The notes beneath the pieces were generated by a model, which did not search any database, was not told the DNA's origin, and worked only from the letters and a program-made list of their open reading frames with translations. Below are positions 55,099-64,000 of a stretch of DNA of 64,000 nucleotides, piece after piece. Positions within the stretch are counted from its first letter, which is position 1. Every line of letters begins with the position of its first letter. Location of the stretch: NCBI RefSeq assembly GCF_002893625.1, contig NZ_PKMZ01000001.1:1-64000 (forward strand), given 5' to 3'. This stretch comes from Mangrovicella endophytica. GTDB lineage: Bacteria; Pseudomonadota; Alphaproteobacteria; Rhizobiales; Rhizobiaceae. Both the position numbers and the translations under genes were made by a program.

Positions 55099-56412
55099 AT
55101 GATGAAGACCTGCAAGACGTTGGCTGCGGCCGTCCTGATGGCGACCGGCGGCGCTCTGGTCGCCGCGTCGCCGGCGCTCGCCGTCATCGAGCTGGACGTC
55201 ACCAAGGGCAACGTGCAGCCGCTGCCGATCGCGATCGGCGACTTCCAGTCGCGCGATGGCATCGGTGCCAAGATCTCGGCGGTCGTGACCGCCGATCTGA
55301 AGCGTTCGGGCCTCTTCGCGCCGATCGATCCGGCTGCCTTCATCCAGAAGGACCTCAGCCCGGACGCCACCCCGAATTTCGCCGACTGGACGGTGATCAA
55401 CGCCCAGGCGCTCGTCTCCGGGCGCGTCTCGCCGGAAGCCGACGGCCGTCTGCGCGTCGAGTTCCGGCTCTGGGACACGTTCGCCGGCCAGCAGCTCGAC
55501 GGTCAGCAGTTCTATGCCAATCCCGAGAACTGGCGCCGCGTCGCCCATATCATCGCCGACGCGATCTATGAGCGGCTGACTGGCGAGAAGGGCTATTTCG
55601 ACACGCGCGTCGTCTATGTCGACGAGACGGGATCCAAGAGCCAGCGGGTCAAGCGCCTCGCCATCATGGACCAGGACGGCGCCAATGTGCGCTACCTGAC
55701 GAAGGGCGGCGACCTCGTGCTGACGCCGCGCTTCTCGCCGAACCGGCAGGAAGTCACCTACATGTCCTTCGGCAATGCCGAGCCGCGCGTCTACCTGCTG
55801 CAACTCGAGACCGGGCAGCGCGAAGTCGTCGGCAACTTCCCCGGCATGACCTTCTCACCGCGCTTCTCGCCGGACGGTCAGAAGGTGATCATGAGCCTCC
55901 AGCAGGAGGCCAACTCCAACATCTACGCCATGGACCTGCGCTCGCGTGCGACGACGCGGCTGACCAACACGGCGGCGATCGACACCTCGCCCTGCTACTC
56001 GCCGGACGGGCAGCGGATCGTGTTCGAGTCCGACCGCGGCGGACGGCCGCAGCTCTACGTGATGAATGCCGACGGCAGCGGGCAGACCCGCATCTCCTTC
56101 GGCGACGGCTCGTATTCGACGCCGGTCTGGTCGCCGCGCGGCGACCTCATCGCCTTTACCAAGCAGTCGGGCGGGCAGTTCCAGATCGGCGTCATGCGCC
56201 CGGACGGCTCGGGCGAGCGCATCCTGACCTCTGGCTTCCACAACGAGGGGCCGACCTGGGCGCCCAACGGCCGCGTGCTGATGTTTTTCCGCGATGCGCA
56301 GGGCAGCGGCGGGCCGCAGCTCTACTCGATCGACCTGACCGGCCGTAACGAGCAGAAGATCGGCACGCCGAGCTATGCGTCCGATCCCGCCTGGTCGCCG
56401 TCGCTCGAATAG
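55099..56412 (+). CDS. tolB: Tol-Pal system beta-propeller protein TolB
   Basis: A 437-residue periplasmic protein. A signal peptide ([20 protein letters not shown]) is followed by an alpha/beta N-terminal domain and a six-bladed propeller with repeated [24 protein letters not shown] and WSPRGDLI blades. TolB binds Pal and Lpp and is displaced by TolA. It is 50 bases after tolA. Confidence 0.97.
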   Translation: MMKTCKTLAAAVLMATGGALVAASPALAVIELDVTKGNVQPLPIAIGDFQSRDGIGAKISAVVTADLKRSGLFAPIDPAAFIQKDLSPDATPNFADWTVINAQALVSGRVSPEADGRLRVEFRLWDTFAGQQLDGQQFYANPENWRRVAHIIADAIYERLTGEKGYFDTRVVYVDETGSKSQRVKRLAIMDQDGANVRYLTKGGDLVLTPRFSPNRQEVTYMSFGNAEPRVYLLQLETGQREVVGNFPGMTFSPRFSPDGQKVIMSLQQEANSNIYAMDLRSRATTRLTNTAAIDTSPCYSPDGQRIVFESDRGGRPQLYVMNADGSGQTRISFGDGSYSTPVWSPRGDLIAFTKQSGGQFQIGVMRPDGSGERILTSGFHNEGPTWAPNGRVLMFFRDAQGSGGPQLYSIDLTGRNEQKIGTPSYASDPAWSPSLE

Positions 56413-56462
56413 CAAGAAATGGTCAGGGCTGCGCAAGGCGGCCCTGATAGATAAGGGCTTTG

Positions 56463-56482
56463 GCATGGCGGCGCCGCCATGC
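56463..56482. other. Perfect 20-bp palindrome between tolB and pal
   Basis: GCATGGCGGC is followed directly by its reverse complement, 50 bases after tolB and 130 before pal. No T-tract follows. It could be a transcript end-stabilising stem or a protein site that sets pal levels apart from tolB. Confidence 0.55.
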
Positions 56483-56612
56483 TGAGGACTCAATTCCGCC
56501 GCAAGCGGGGCAGGCGATGCACAGGGCCGCCGATCACGGCGTTGACGAGGTTTTAACTTCGTTTGCGGTAAACGGGCGGTAACGGAAACCACCGCAATTG
56601 AAGGAGCTGGCC

Positions 56613-57152
56613 ATGCGCCGGATCGCACTAGGGGCACATAGCCGTATCGCTCTCGCGCTCGTCGCGGCACTCGCCGTTTCGGCCTGCGCCAACAAGAACA
56701 AGAACGGTCTGCCGGACAATGCCAGCGAGCTCGGTCTCGGCGGCGCCGGTGGCGCTGGCGGCTATGGACGCGGCAACGCCGCGCCGGGCACCGCGCAGGA
56801 CTTCACCGTCAATGTCGGCGACCGCATCTTCTTCGACACCGACTCTTCGTCGATCCGCGCCGATGCCCAGCAGACGCTGACCCGGCAGGCCCAGTGGCTG
56901 AACCAGTATCCCAACTACTCGATCACCGTCGAGGGTCATGCTGACGAGCGCGGCACGCGCGAATACAACATCGCGCTCGGCGCTCGCCGCGCGGCGGCAA
57001 CCCGCGACTACCTCGCGCAGCAGGGCGTTCCGAGCAACCGCATGCGCACGATCTCCTACGGCAAGGAGCGTCCGGTCGCCGTCTGCGACGACATCTCCTG
57101 CTGGTCGCAGAACCGTCGTGCCGTCACCGTGCTGAACGGCGCCGGCAGCTGA
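56613..57152 (+). CDS. pal: Peptidoglycan-associated lipoprotein Pal
   Basis: A 179-residue outer-membrane lipoprotein. The signal ends in a lipobox (LAVSAC); a Gly-rich linker follows. The OmpA-like domain (about residues 65-175) has FFDTDSSSIRADAQQTL and the peptidoglycan-binding EGHADERGTREYNIALGARR. Start ATG 56613 follows AAGGAG; the frame could open at TTG 56598, which overlaps that site. It tethers the outer membrane to the wall at the septum. Confidence 0.97.
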   Translation: MRRIALGAHSRIALALVAALAVSACANKNKNGLPDNASELGLGGAGGAGGYGRGNAAPGTAQDFTVNVGDRIFFDTDSSSIRADAQQTLTRQAQWLNQYPNYSITVEGHADERGTREYNIALGARRAAATRDYLAQQGVPSNRMRTISYGKERPVAVCDDISCWSQNRRAVTVLNGAGS

Positions 57153-57177
57153 TCCAGCCGAGATCTCCGGGTTTCGA

Positions 57178-57208
57178 AAAAGGGCGGTCCATCGGGCCGC
57201 CCTTTTGC
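57178..57208 (+). terminator. Rho-independent terminator after pal
   Basis: A 13-bp stem (AAAAGGGCGGTCC with GGGCCGCCCTTTT, one wobble) and a three-base loop, ending in a T-run, 25 bases past pal. It should end most tol-pal transcripts before cpoB. Confidence 0.87.
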
Positions 57209-57345
57209 TTTGCAGCTTCCGCCAAAAGCCGCATTTTGGCCGAACTCCCGCTTCCATGGTAAGAGGCGGTCCGCACGGCACGAGGCAGGGAGTCTCTCGC
57301 GCCGCGCCTTGCATCTCCGGCCGGCATGAGAGGGAACTGCGGCGA

Positions 57346-58338
57346 ATGAAAAACAGATCGATGGCGCTTCTTGTCGCCGCGGCGGCGCTGATGGCTGCGC
57401 CGCAAAGCGCCGGGGCCCTGAATCTCGGCTTCGGCCTCGGGGAGCGCCACCCGGCCGCGCAGGCGGAGCGTCGCGAGGCGGAGCCGCCCGTTCTTCTGGC
57501 GCAGGGGGCTGACGCAACGGTTCGCATCAGCCAGCTCGAGGAAGAAATCCGTCGACTGACCGGCAAGGTCGAGGAGCTGTCGTTCCAGCTGCTGCAGATG
57601 CAGGAGCAGATCCGCAAGCAGCAGGAGGATTTCGAGTTCCGTTTCCAGGAACTTGAAGGATCCGGCAGCGGCGGCGCCGGCAGCGGCAAGCGGACCGACG
57701 CCGGCACCCCGTCGGCGCCCGCAACGGGTGGAGCTGCGTCTCCGGCCGGCGGTACCTCGGTCGCAAGCGCCCAGCCCCCGGCATCGGCGACGCCGCCGGC
57801 AGCGCCCGGCGGAGCCCCGGCAGAGGACGAGATCGGCGCGATCCTGGGTTCGGGCCTTGACACCAGCGGGCTCGGCAACGGCAATGCGCCGGCTGCACCG
57901 CCGGCCGCTGCAACGCCACCCGCCGCCTCCGGCACCGTCGCGTCGATCACGCCGGAAGGGCAGGGCGGCATGTACGACCTCGCCTATAACTATCTCCTCG
58001 CCGGCGACTACAAGCTGGCCGAGGATGCCTTCCGCCAGTATGCCCAGACCTATCCCGACGCGACCGACGTCCCTGACGCCAAATACTGGCTCGGCGAGAG
58101 CCTGTTCGCGCAGCAGAAATATACGGACGCGGCCGAGGTCTTCCTCAACGCCCAGAAGCAGCATCCGCAGAGCGCCAAGGCCCCGGAAATGATGCTGAAG
58201 CTCGGCATGTCGCTGGCCAAGCTCGACAACCGCGAGACGGCCTGTGTGACCTATGCGGAAGTCGCCAAGCGCTACCCCAAGATGTCCGCCAATGTGAAGA
58301 AGAAGCTGCAACAGGAGCGCACGTCCGCCAATTGCTGA
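57346..58338 (+). CDS. cpoB: Tol-Pal system protein YbgF/CpoB
   Basis: A 330-residue periplasmic protein. A signal peptide (LLVAAAALMAAPQSAGA) is followed by a coiled coil (about residues 60-105; QLEEEIRRLTGKVEELSFQL) for trimerising, a long Ala/Pro/Gly linker, and C-terminal TPR repeats (about 205-325; MYDLAYNYLLAGDYKLAEDAF). In E. coli it coordinates PBP1B with Tol. Start ATG 57346 gives a proper signal peptide. Its stop overlaps the tilS start. Confidence 0.93.
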   Translation: MKNRSMALLVAAAALMAAPQSAGALNLGFGLGERHPAAQAERREAEPPVLLAQGADATVRISQLEEEIRRLTGKVEELSFQLLQMQEQIRKQQEDFEFRFQELEGSGSGGAGSGKRTDAGTPSAPATGGAASPAGGTSVASAQPPASATPPAAPGGAPAEDEIGAILGSGLDTSGLGNGNAPAAPPAAATPPAASGTVASITPEGQGGMYDLAYNYLLAGDYKLAEDAFRQYAQTYPDATDVPDAKYWLGESLFAQQKYTDAAEVFLNAQKQHPQSAKAPEMMLKLGMSLAKLDNRETACVTYAEVAKRYPKMSANVKKKLQQERTSANC

Positions 58339-59669
58339 TGGCTGGCTCTGCCTGCCCTGGCCCCGGCCATCCGGCTGAGCTTTGCGCTCCAACAGACGAT
58401 CTCGCGCGACGCCTGCGCGATGCGCTGAACCCCTTCATCGGCAGCCATGGCGCGACGGCCATCCTCGCCGTCTCCGGCGGTCCTGACTCCCTCGCGCTGA
58501 TGATTGCCGCATCCCTCGCTGCATCCGCTGTGGGCGCTTCCGGTTTCCGCGTTCAGGTCGTCACCGTGGATCATCGGCTGCGGCCGGAATCGGCGGCCGA
58601 AGCGGCCCTCGTCGCCCGCTATGCCGCCGCCCTCGGCTTCTCCCATCGTACAGTGGCGTGGACAGGCGCCAAGCCGGCTTCCGGTATCCCTGCCGCCGCC
58701 CGCGCCGCCCGCTACCGCCTTTTGACCCAGGCGGCCGAAGAGACCGGCGCCGCGGTGGTCATTACCGCGCATCACCAGGACGACCAAGTTGAAACGCATC
58801 TTCTGGCCGCCGCGCGCGGCGCCGGCAGCATCGGGCTCGCCGGCATGCGGGAGAGGCGGGCGCTGACGCCCGGCGTGACCCTTCTGCGCCCGTTCCTCGA
58901 CGTGCCGAAGGCGAGGTTGCGCGAAGCCGTCGCAGCCGCCAACCTGACGGCGATCGAGGACCCGTCGAACGCCGATCGCCGCTATGCCCGCGCCCGGCTG
59001 CGCCGCGATCTTGCCGAAGGGCGGCATGATCGGGCGGTGATCCTGCGGCAGATCGCCACTCATCAGGATCGCCGCCGGCAGCTGGAGGTCGGCCTCGCCG
59101 AGGCGATCGGCGCGCTACGCGGGCGTGGAAAGTTGAGCGTCGGCACTGACGGCGTCGTGCGGATCGATCGGGAGGCTTTCTCTGCGCTCGAGACCGACCT
59201 GCAGTTCTTGTTTCTGCGTCGCGCGGTGCAGGCGAGCGCCGGAGCCGATTACCCGCCGGACGCATCGTCGCTCGTGCGTCTAGCGGCGCGCCTGGCCGGA
59301 CGTGCCGCCGTATCGGGGGCAAGCCTCGGCGGAGCCGTGATACGGGCAGGGAGTACGATTTGCTTCGCCCGCGAATATGGCCGCAGCGGCCTCGCAGCCA
59401 TCGAGCTGCCGGCGGGCGCTCGCCGCGTCGTCTTCGACGGCCGCTTCGACATAGACTTGGCCGGCGGCGAGCCAGGACGCCTCATCGCCTTTGGTTTGCT
59501 CGGTCGCGGAAACCATCTGCAGCGCACCCTGCCGGTTGTCCTGAAGGGCGACGGCCACCTGTTGGCCGCTCATCCCAACCTGTTGGAAAAGTTGGGCGAC
59601 CGCACCGCCGCGCTTCGTCTCCGCGAGCGGGTCAGCTGGCGACTCCAGGCCGATCTTCCGCCTGCCTGA
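58338..59669 (+). CDS. tilS: tRNA(Ile)-lysidine synthetase TilS
   Basis: A 443-residue enzyme that attaches lysine to C34 of the tRNA-Ile CAU anticodon, which changes its codon from AUG to AUA. The N-type ATP pyrophosphatase P-loop is AVSGGPDSLAL, followed by TVDHRLRPES and ITAHHQDDQVET. A short C-terminal extension follows the catalytic domain. Its ATG shares bases with the cpoB stop (TGATG), so it is translationally coupled and the start is fixed. Confidence 0.93.
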   Translation: MAGSACPGPGHPAELCAPTDDLARRLRDALNPFIGSHGATAILAVSGGPDSLALMIAASLAASAVGASGFRVQVVTVDHRLRPESAAEAALVARYAAALGFSHRTVAWTGAKPASGIPAAARAARYRLLTQAAEETGAAVVITAHHQDDQVETHLLAAARGAGSIGLAGMRERRALTPGVTLLRPFLDVPKARLREAVAAANLTAIEDPSNADRRYARARLRRDLAEGRHDRAVILRQIATHQDRRRQLEVGLAEAIGALRGRGKLSVGTDGVVRIDREAFSALETDLQFLFLRRAVQASAGADYPPDASSLVRLAARLAGRAAVSGASLGGAVIRAGSTICFAREYGRSGLAAIELPAGARRVVFDGRFDIDLAGGEPGRLIAFGLLGRGNHLQRTLPVVLKGDGHLLAAHPNLLEKLGDRTAALRLRERVSWRLQADLPPA

Positions 59670-59850
59670 ATCGGCTAGAAATGCCCTAGCCGCAGCAGCG
59701 CCTTAGTCTGGGACCATCCTGCGCGTCGAAGCATTAACTCCCCGGCGTCGTAGTGAGCGGGAAAACGCCGGAAGCGGTTGGCAACCACCAGCCCGCACCC
59801 TATCTTCGGCAAAAGCGCCCGGTCGGTTCCCCGCGCGAATCCCAGGACTG

Positions 59851-61785
<1,935 letters not shown>

Positions 61786-61809
61786 TCCGTCAGCGACGTC
61801 GTAAACTAC

Positions 61810-61838
61810 AAAAGGCGGCCACACCGGGCCGCCTTTTT
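61810..61838 (+). terminator. Rho-independent terminator after ftsH
   Basis: A perfect 11-bp stem (AAAAGGCGGCC and its complement) with a six-base loop and five Ts, 25 bases past the ftsH stop. Confidence 0.9.
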
Positions 61839-61998
61839 CATGCAGAGACTATGCCCGCGCTGTCTTTGATCACGTCGATGCCGATTCCCCGCAGCATCGT
61901 CGGCATCTAATCGCCTGCTGTGGCAAGGTGACACACTTTTTTACTTTCTTCAGTAACGTCCCGGCCGTACGCGTCCGCAGCCCCGACGAGGATCATCG

Positions 61999-63345
61999 AT
62001 GAGCAGACAGTACTTCGGCACCGACGGCATCCGCGGTACGGCCAACCGGCATCCGATGACGGCGGAGGTGGCGATGAAGGTCGGCATGGCCGCCGGCATC
62101 GCGTTTCGGCGGGGCAACTACCGGCATCGTGTCGTCATCGGCAAGGATACGCGGCTATCGGGCTACATGATCGAGAACGCCATGGTGGCGGGCTTCACCG
62201 CGGCCGGCATGGATGTGTTCCTGCTCGGGCCGATGCCGACACCCGCCGTCGCGATGCTGACGCGCTCGCTGCGCGCCGATATCGGCGTGATGATCTCGGC
62301 CTCGCACAATCCCTTCGATGACAACGGCATCAAGCTCTTCGGCCCTGACGGCTACAAGCTGTCGGACGAATGGGAGCTGAAGATCGAGCAACTTCTCGAT
62401 GAGGATCTGTCGGCCCGGCTCGCCAGCGGCGAGACGATCGGACGAGCCAAGCGCATCGACGGCGTCAACGAGCGCTATGTCGAGTTCGCCAAGCGCACGC
62501 TGCCGAAGGAGCTGTCGCTTGAGGGCGTCCGGGTGGCGATCGATTGCGCCAATGGCGCGGCCTACAAGGCGGCGCCGGCTGTCCTGTGGGAACTCGGTGC
62601 GGAGATCGTCAAGCTCGGTGTCGAGCCGGACGGCACCAACATCAATCGCGGCTGCGGCTCGACGCAGCCCGCAGCGCTGGTCGCGAAGGTGAGGGAGGTG
62701 CGCGCCGACATCGGCATCGCACTCGATGGTGACGCCGACCGGGTGCTGATCGTCGACGAGCACGGCGATATCGTCGATGGCGACCAGATCATGGCCGTGA
62801 TCGCCGATGCCTGGGCCGATGACGGCCGCCTCGCCGCCGGCGGCGTCGTCGCGACCATCATGTCGAACCTCGGGCTGGAGCGTTATCTCGGCGCCCGCAA
62901 CATCCAGCTGGCGCGCACCAAGGTCGGCGACCGCTACGTCGTCGAGCACATGCGCGAGCACGGCTACAATGTCGGCGGCGAGCAGTCCGGTCACATCGTT
63001 CTGTCGGACTTCGGCACCACCGGCGATGGGCTCGTATCAGCCCTCCAGGTGCTGTCGGTCGTCAAGAAGCAGGGCGGCACGGTTTCGGAGGTCTGCCGCC
63101 GCTTCGAACCGGTGCCGCAGGTTCTGAAGAACATCCGCTTCTCCGGCGGTGCGCCGCTCGAGAAGGAAAAGGTGCAGGATGCGATCAGCCACGGCCGACA
63201 GCGCCTCGGCAACAGCGGCCGCCTCGTGATCCGGCCCTCGGGGACGGAGCCGCTGATCCGCGTCATGGCCGAGGGAGACGACGCCGACCTGGTCACGACG
63301 GTTGTCGACGACATCATCGGAGCGCTGCGTCAGGTCGCGGCTTAG
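61999..63345 (+). CDS. glmM: Phosphoglucosamine mutase GlmM
   Basis: A 448-residue enzyme that interconverts glucosamine-6-phosphate and glucosamine-1-phosphate for UDP-GlcNAc, and so for wall and lipid A. The phosphoserine loop is [17 protein letters not shown] (Ser near residue 102), the metal loop DGDADRVL, the sugar loop [11 protein letters not shown] and the phosphate loop [12 protein letters not shown]. It begins [16 protein letters not shown], the usual start. Its own promoter lies after the ftsH terminator. Confidence 0.98.
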   Translation: MSRQYFGTDGIRGTANRHPMTAEVAMKVGMAAGIAFRRGNYRHRVVIGKDTRLSGYMIENAMVAGFTAAGMDVFLLGPMPTPAVAMLTRSLRADIGVMISASHNPFDDNGIKLFGPDGYKLSDEWELKIEQLLDEDLSARLASGETIGRAKRIDGVNERYVEFAKRTLPKELSLEGVRVAIDCANGAAYKAAPAVLWELGAEIVKLGVEPDGTNINRGCGSTQPAALVAKVREVRADIGIALDGDADRVLIVDEHGDIVDGDQIMAVIADAWADDGRLAAGGVVATIMSNLGLERYLGARNIQLARTKVGDRYVVEHMREHGYNVGGEQSGHIVLSDFGTTGDGLVSALQVLSVVKKQGGTVSEVCRRFEPVPQVLKNIRFSGGAPLEKEKVQDAISHGRQRLGNSGRLVIRPSGTEPLIRVMAEGDDADLVTTVVDDIIGALRQVAA

Positions 63346-63385
63346 AACCTCATGGTCAATGGATATGGCAAATAAGTCGTTAGCG

Positions 63386-63400
63386 TAAACCATGCGTTAA
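63386..63400 (+). promoter_or_regulatory. CtrA-like box upstream of the porin gene
   Basis: TAAA-N7-TTAA, with seven of eight consensus bases and the central CCAT of extended CtrA sites, in the AT-rich glmM-porin gap about 75 bases before the start. Confidence 0.38.
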
Positions 63401-63476
63401 TCATTAATGTTCAGTATCTCCATCGTGGCGGGTCTAAAGCCGCGACTGCTTCCAACCCTGCTCTGGAGATATGGAA

Positions 63477-64000
63477 ATGAACCGGCTTTTGATCCTGGCC
63501 GTACTTGGCACCACCGTTCTGACGCCGGCGGCCGGCTGGGCCGCTGACATCATCGAAGAGCCCATCGACATCGTCGAGCCGCTTCCGGAGAAGCCGGACT
63601 ATTCCGGCTGGTACATCCGCGGCGACGTCGGCTACGTCTTCAAGTCCAAGACCTCGGGCGACTACAATTTCTGGAATCCGGGTCCGCTCGGCGGCAATCC
63701 GACTTACACGCAGGGCATCGACAACCGCGAGTTCTACGACTCCTTCGAACTGAAGAACACGGCGAGCTTCGGCGTGGGCGCCGGCTACCGCTTCAACGAC
63801 TTCGTGCGCGCCGACCTGACGGTCGACTACTTCCGCACCGACGTGAAGGGCTCCAGCCAGTGCGGCTACCTGGTCGAAACCGGCTATCTGCTGGATCCGG
63901 TGGACAACGACTGCCGCTATGACGACAGCTCCAAGGCCACGGTCTGGACGACGATGGCAAACGCCTATGTCGACATCGGCCACTACGGCATCATCACGCC
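63477..64000 (+). CDS. Outer-membrane beta-barrel porin-like protein, N-terminal part (Omp25/31-like)
   Basis: The window ends after 174 codons of this gene. A signal peptide (LLILAVLGTTVLTPAAGWAA) is followed by an acidic Pro-rich segment and barrel strands with alternating aromatic residues: YSGWYIRGDVGYVFKS, ASFGVGAGYRFNDFVRADLT and TTMANAYVDIGHYGII. This is the pattern of the small alphaproteobacterial Omp25/Omp31 proteins. Two ATG codons lie close together; 63477 has GGAG eight bases upstream, while 63471 is too near it. The rest of the barrel lies beyond the window. Confidence 0.85.
   Translation, partial: MNRLLILAVLGTTVLTPAAGWAADIIEEPIDIVEPLPEKPDYSGWYIRGDVGYVFKSKTSGDYNFWNPGPLGGNPTYTQGIDNREFYDSFELKNTASFGVGAGYRFNDFVRADLTVDYFRTDVKGSSQCGYLVETGYLLDPVDNDCRYDDSSKATVWTTMANAYVDIGHYGIIT

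Noticed and set aside
54079-55803. Serine/glycine-rich minus-strand frame opposite tolA and tolB
   Set aside because: It mirrors the Pro/Lys/Glu-rich arm of TolA and has no independent support.
59672-59692. Hairpin after tilS as a terminator
   Set aside because: Only a seven-pair stem and no T-tract; likely read through or incidental.

Overview
The window is GC-rich and packed with genes on both strands. Its gene set points to an alphaproteobacterium of the Rhizobiales (Hyphomicrobiales): a PodJ-type polar organiser, a ZapA plus DUF4164 pair, 6S RNA in front of the 5-formyltetrahydrofolate cyclo-ligase gene, ruvCAB followed by a full tol-pal cluster, tilS, ftsH and glmM, and an Omp25/31-like porin. 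Genus and family cannot be fixed from what is here. No tRNA, rRNA, CRISPR array, prophage or complete insertion sequence was seen.

Layout. 1-8 kb: the tail of a chemotaxis receptor, a LexA-like S24 repressor, a YihY/BrkB membrane protein, L-serine dehydratase, a Na/Pi transporter, an EAL phosphodiesterase, a GFA protein and a MerR regulator. 8-14 kb: podJ, then a TauE/SafE exporter with a TIGR02186 partner. 14-20.4 kb, mostly minus strand: YmdB-type phosphoesterase, GST, CAP-domain lipoprotein, cyclo-ligase, 6S RNA, an MHYT-GGDEF-EAL protein, zapA and DUF4164. 20.4-26 kb: a 276-bp MITE-like repeat, gap, then a K+/H+ antiporter ORF that runs in frame into pgk, and an SGNH hydrolase. 26-31 kb: a LysR-controlled cluster of a GalD-like tautomerase and a three-gene ABC importer. 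31-42 kb: three of the four genes of the ligase-associated DNA damage response set (exonuclease, DEXH helicase, PdeM), scattered among an SDR, two HxlR regulators, a methyltransferase, AzoR, YitT and a SulP transporter; the partner DNA ligase is not in the window. 42-49 kb: yebC, a class A penicillin-binding protein, a serine hydrolase, ruvCAB and an M42 peptidase. 49.6-64 kb: a phytase-esterase-like secreted protein, ybgC-tolQRAB-pal-cpoB-tilS, ftsH, glmM and a truncated porin gene.

How the genes fit together. The envelope and division theme is strong: PodJ (pole), ZapA (Z-ring), Tol-Pal (outer-membrane constriction), a PBP and serine hydrolase, GlmM (UDP-GlcNAc supply) and FtsH (quality control). 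Near-consensus CtrA half-site pairs lie before podJ, tolQ and the porin gene, which hints at shared cell-cycle timing. The oddest observations are the stop-less junction between antiporter and pgk, the MITE-like element in the gap upstream of gap where many relatives carry tkt, and the dispersed repair set without its ligase.
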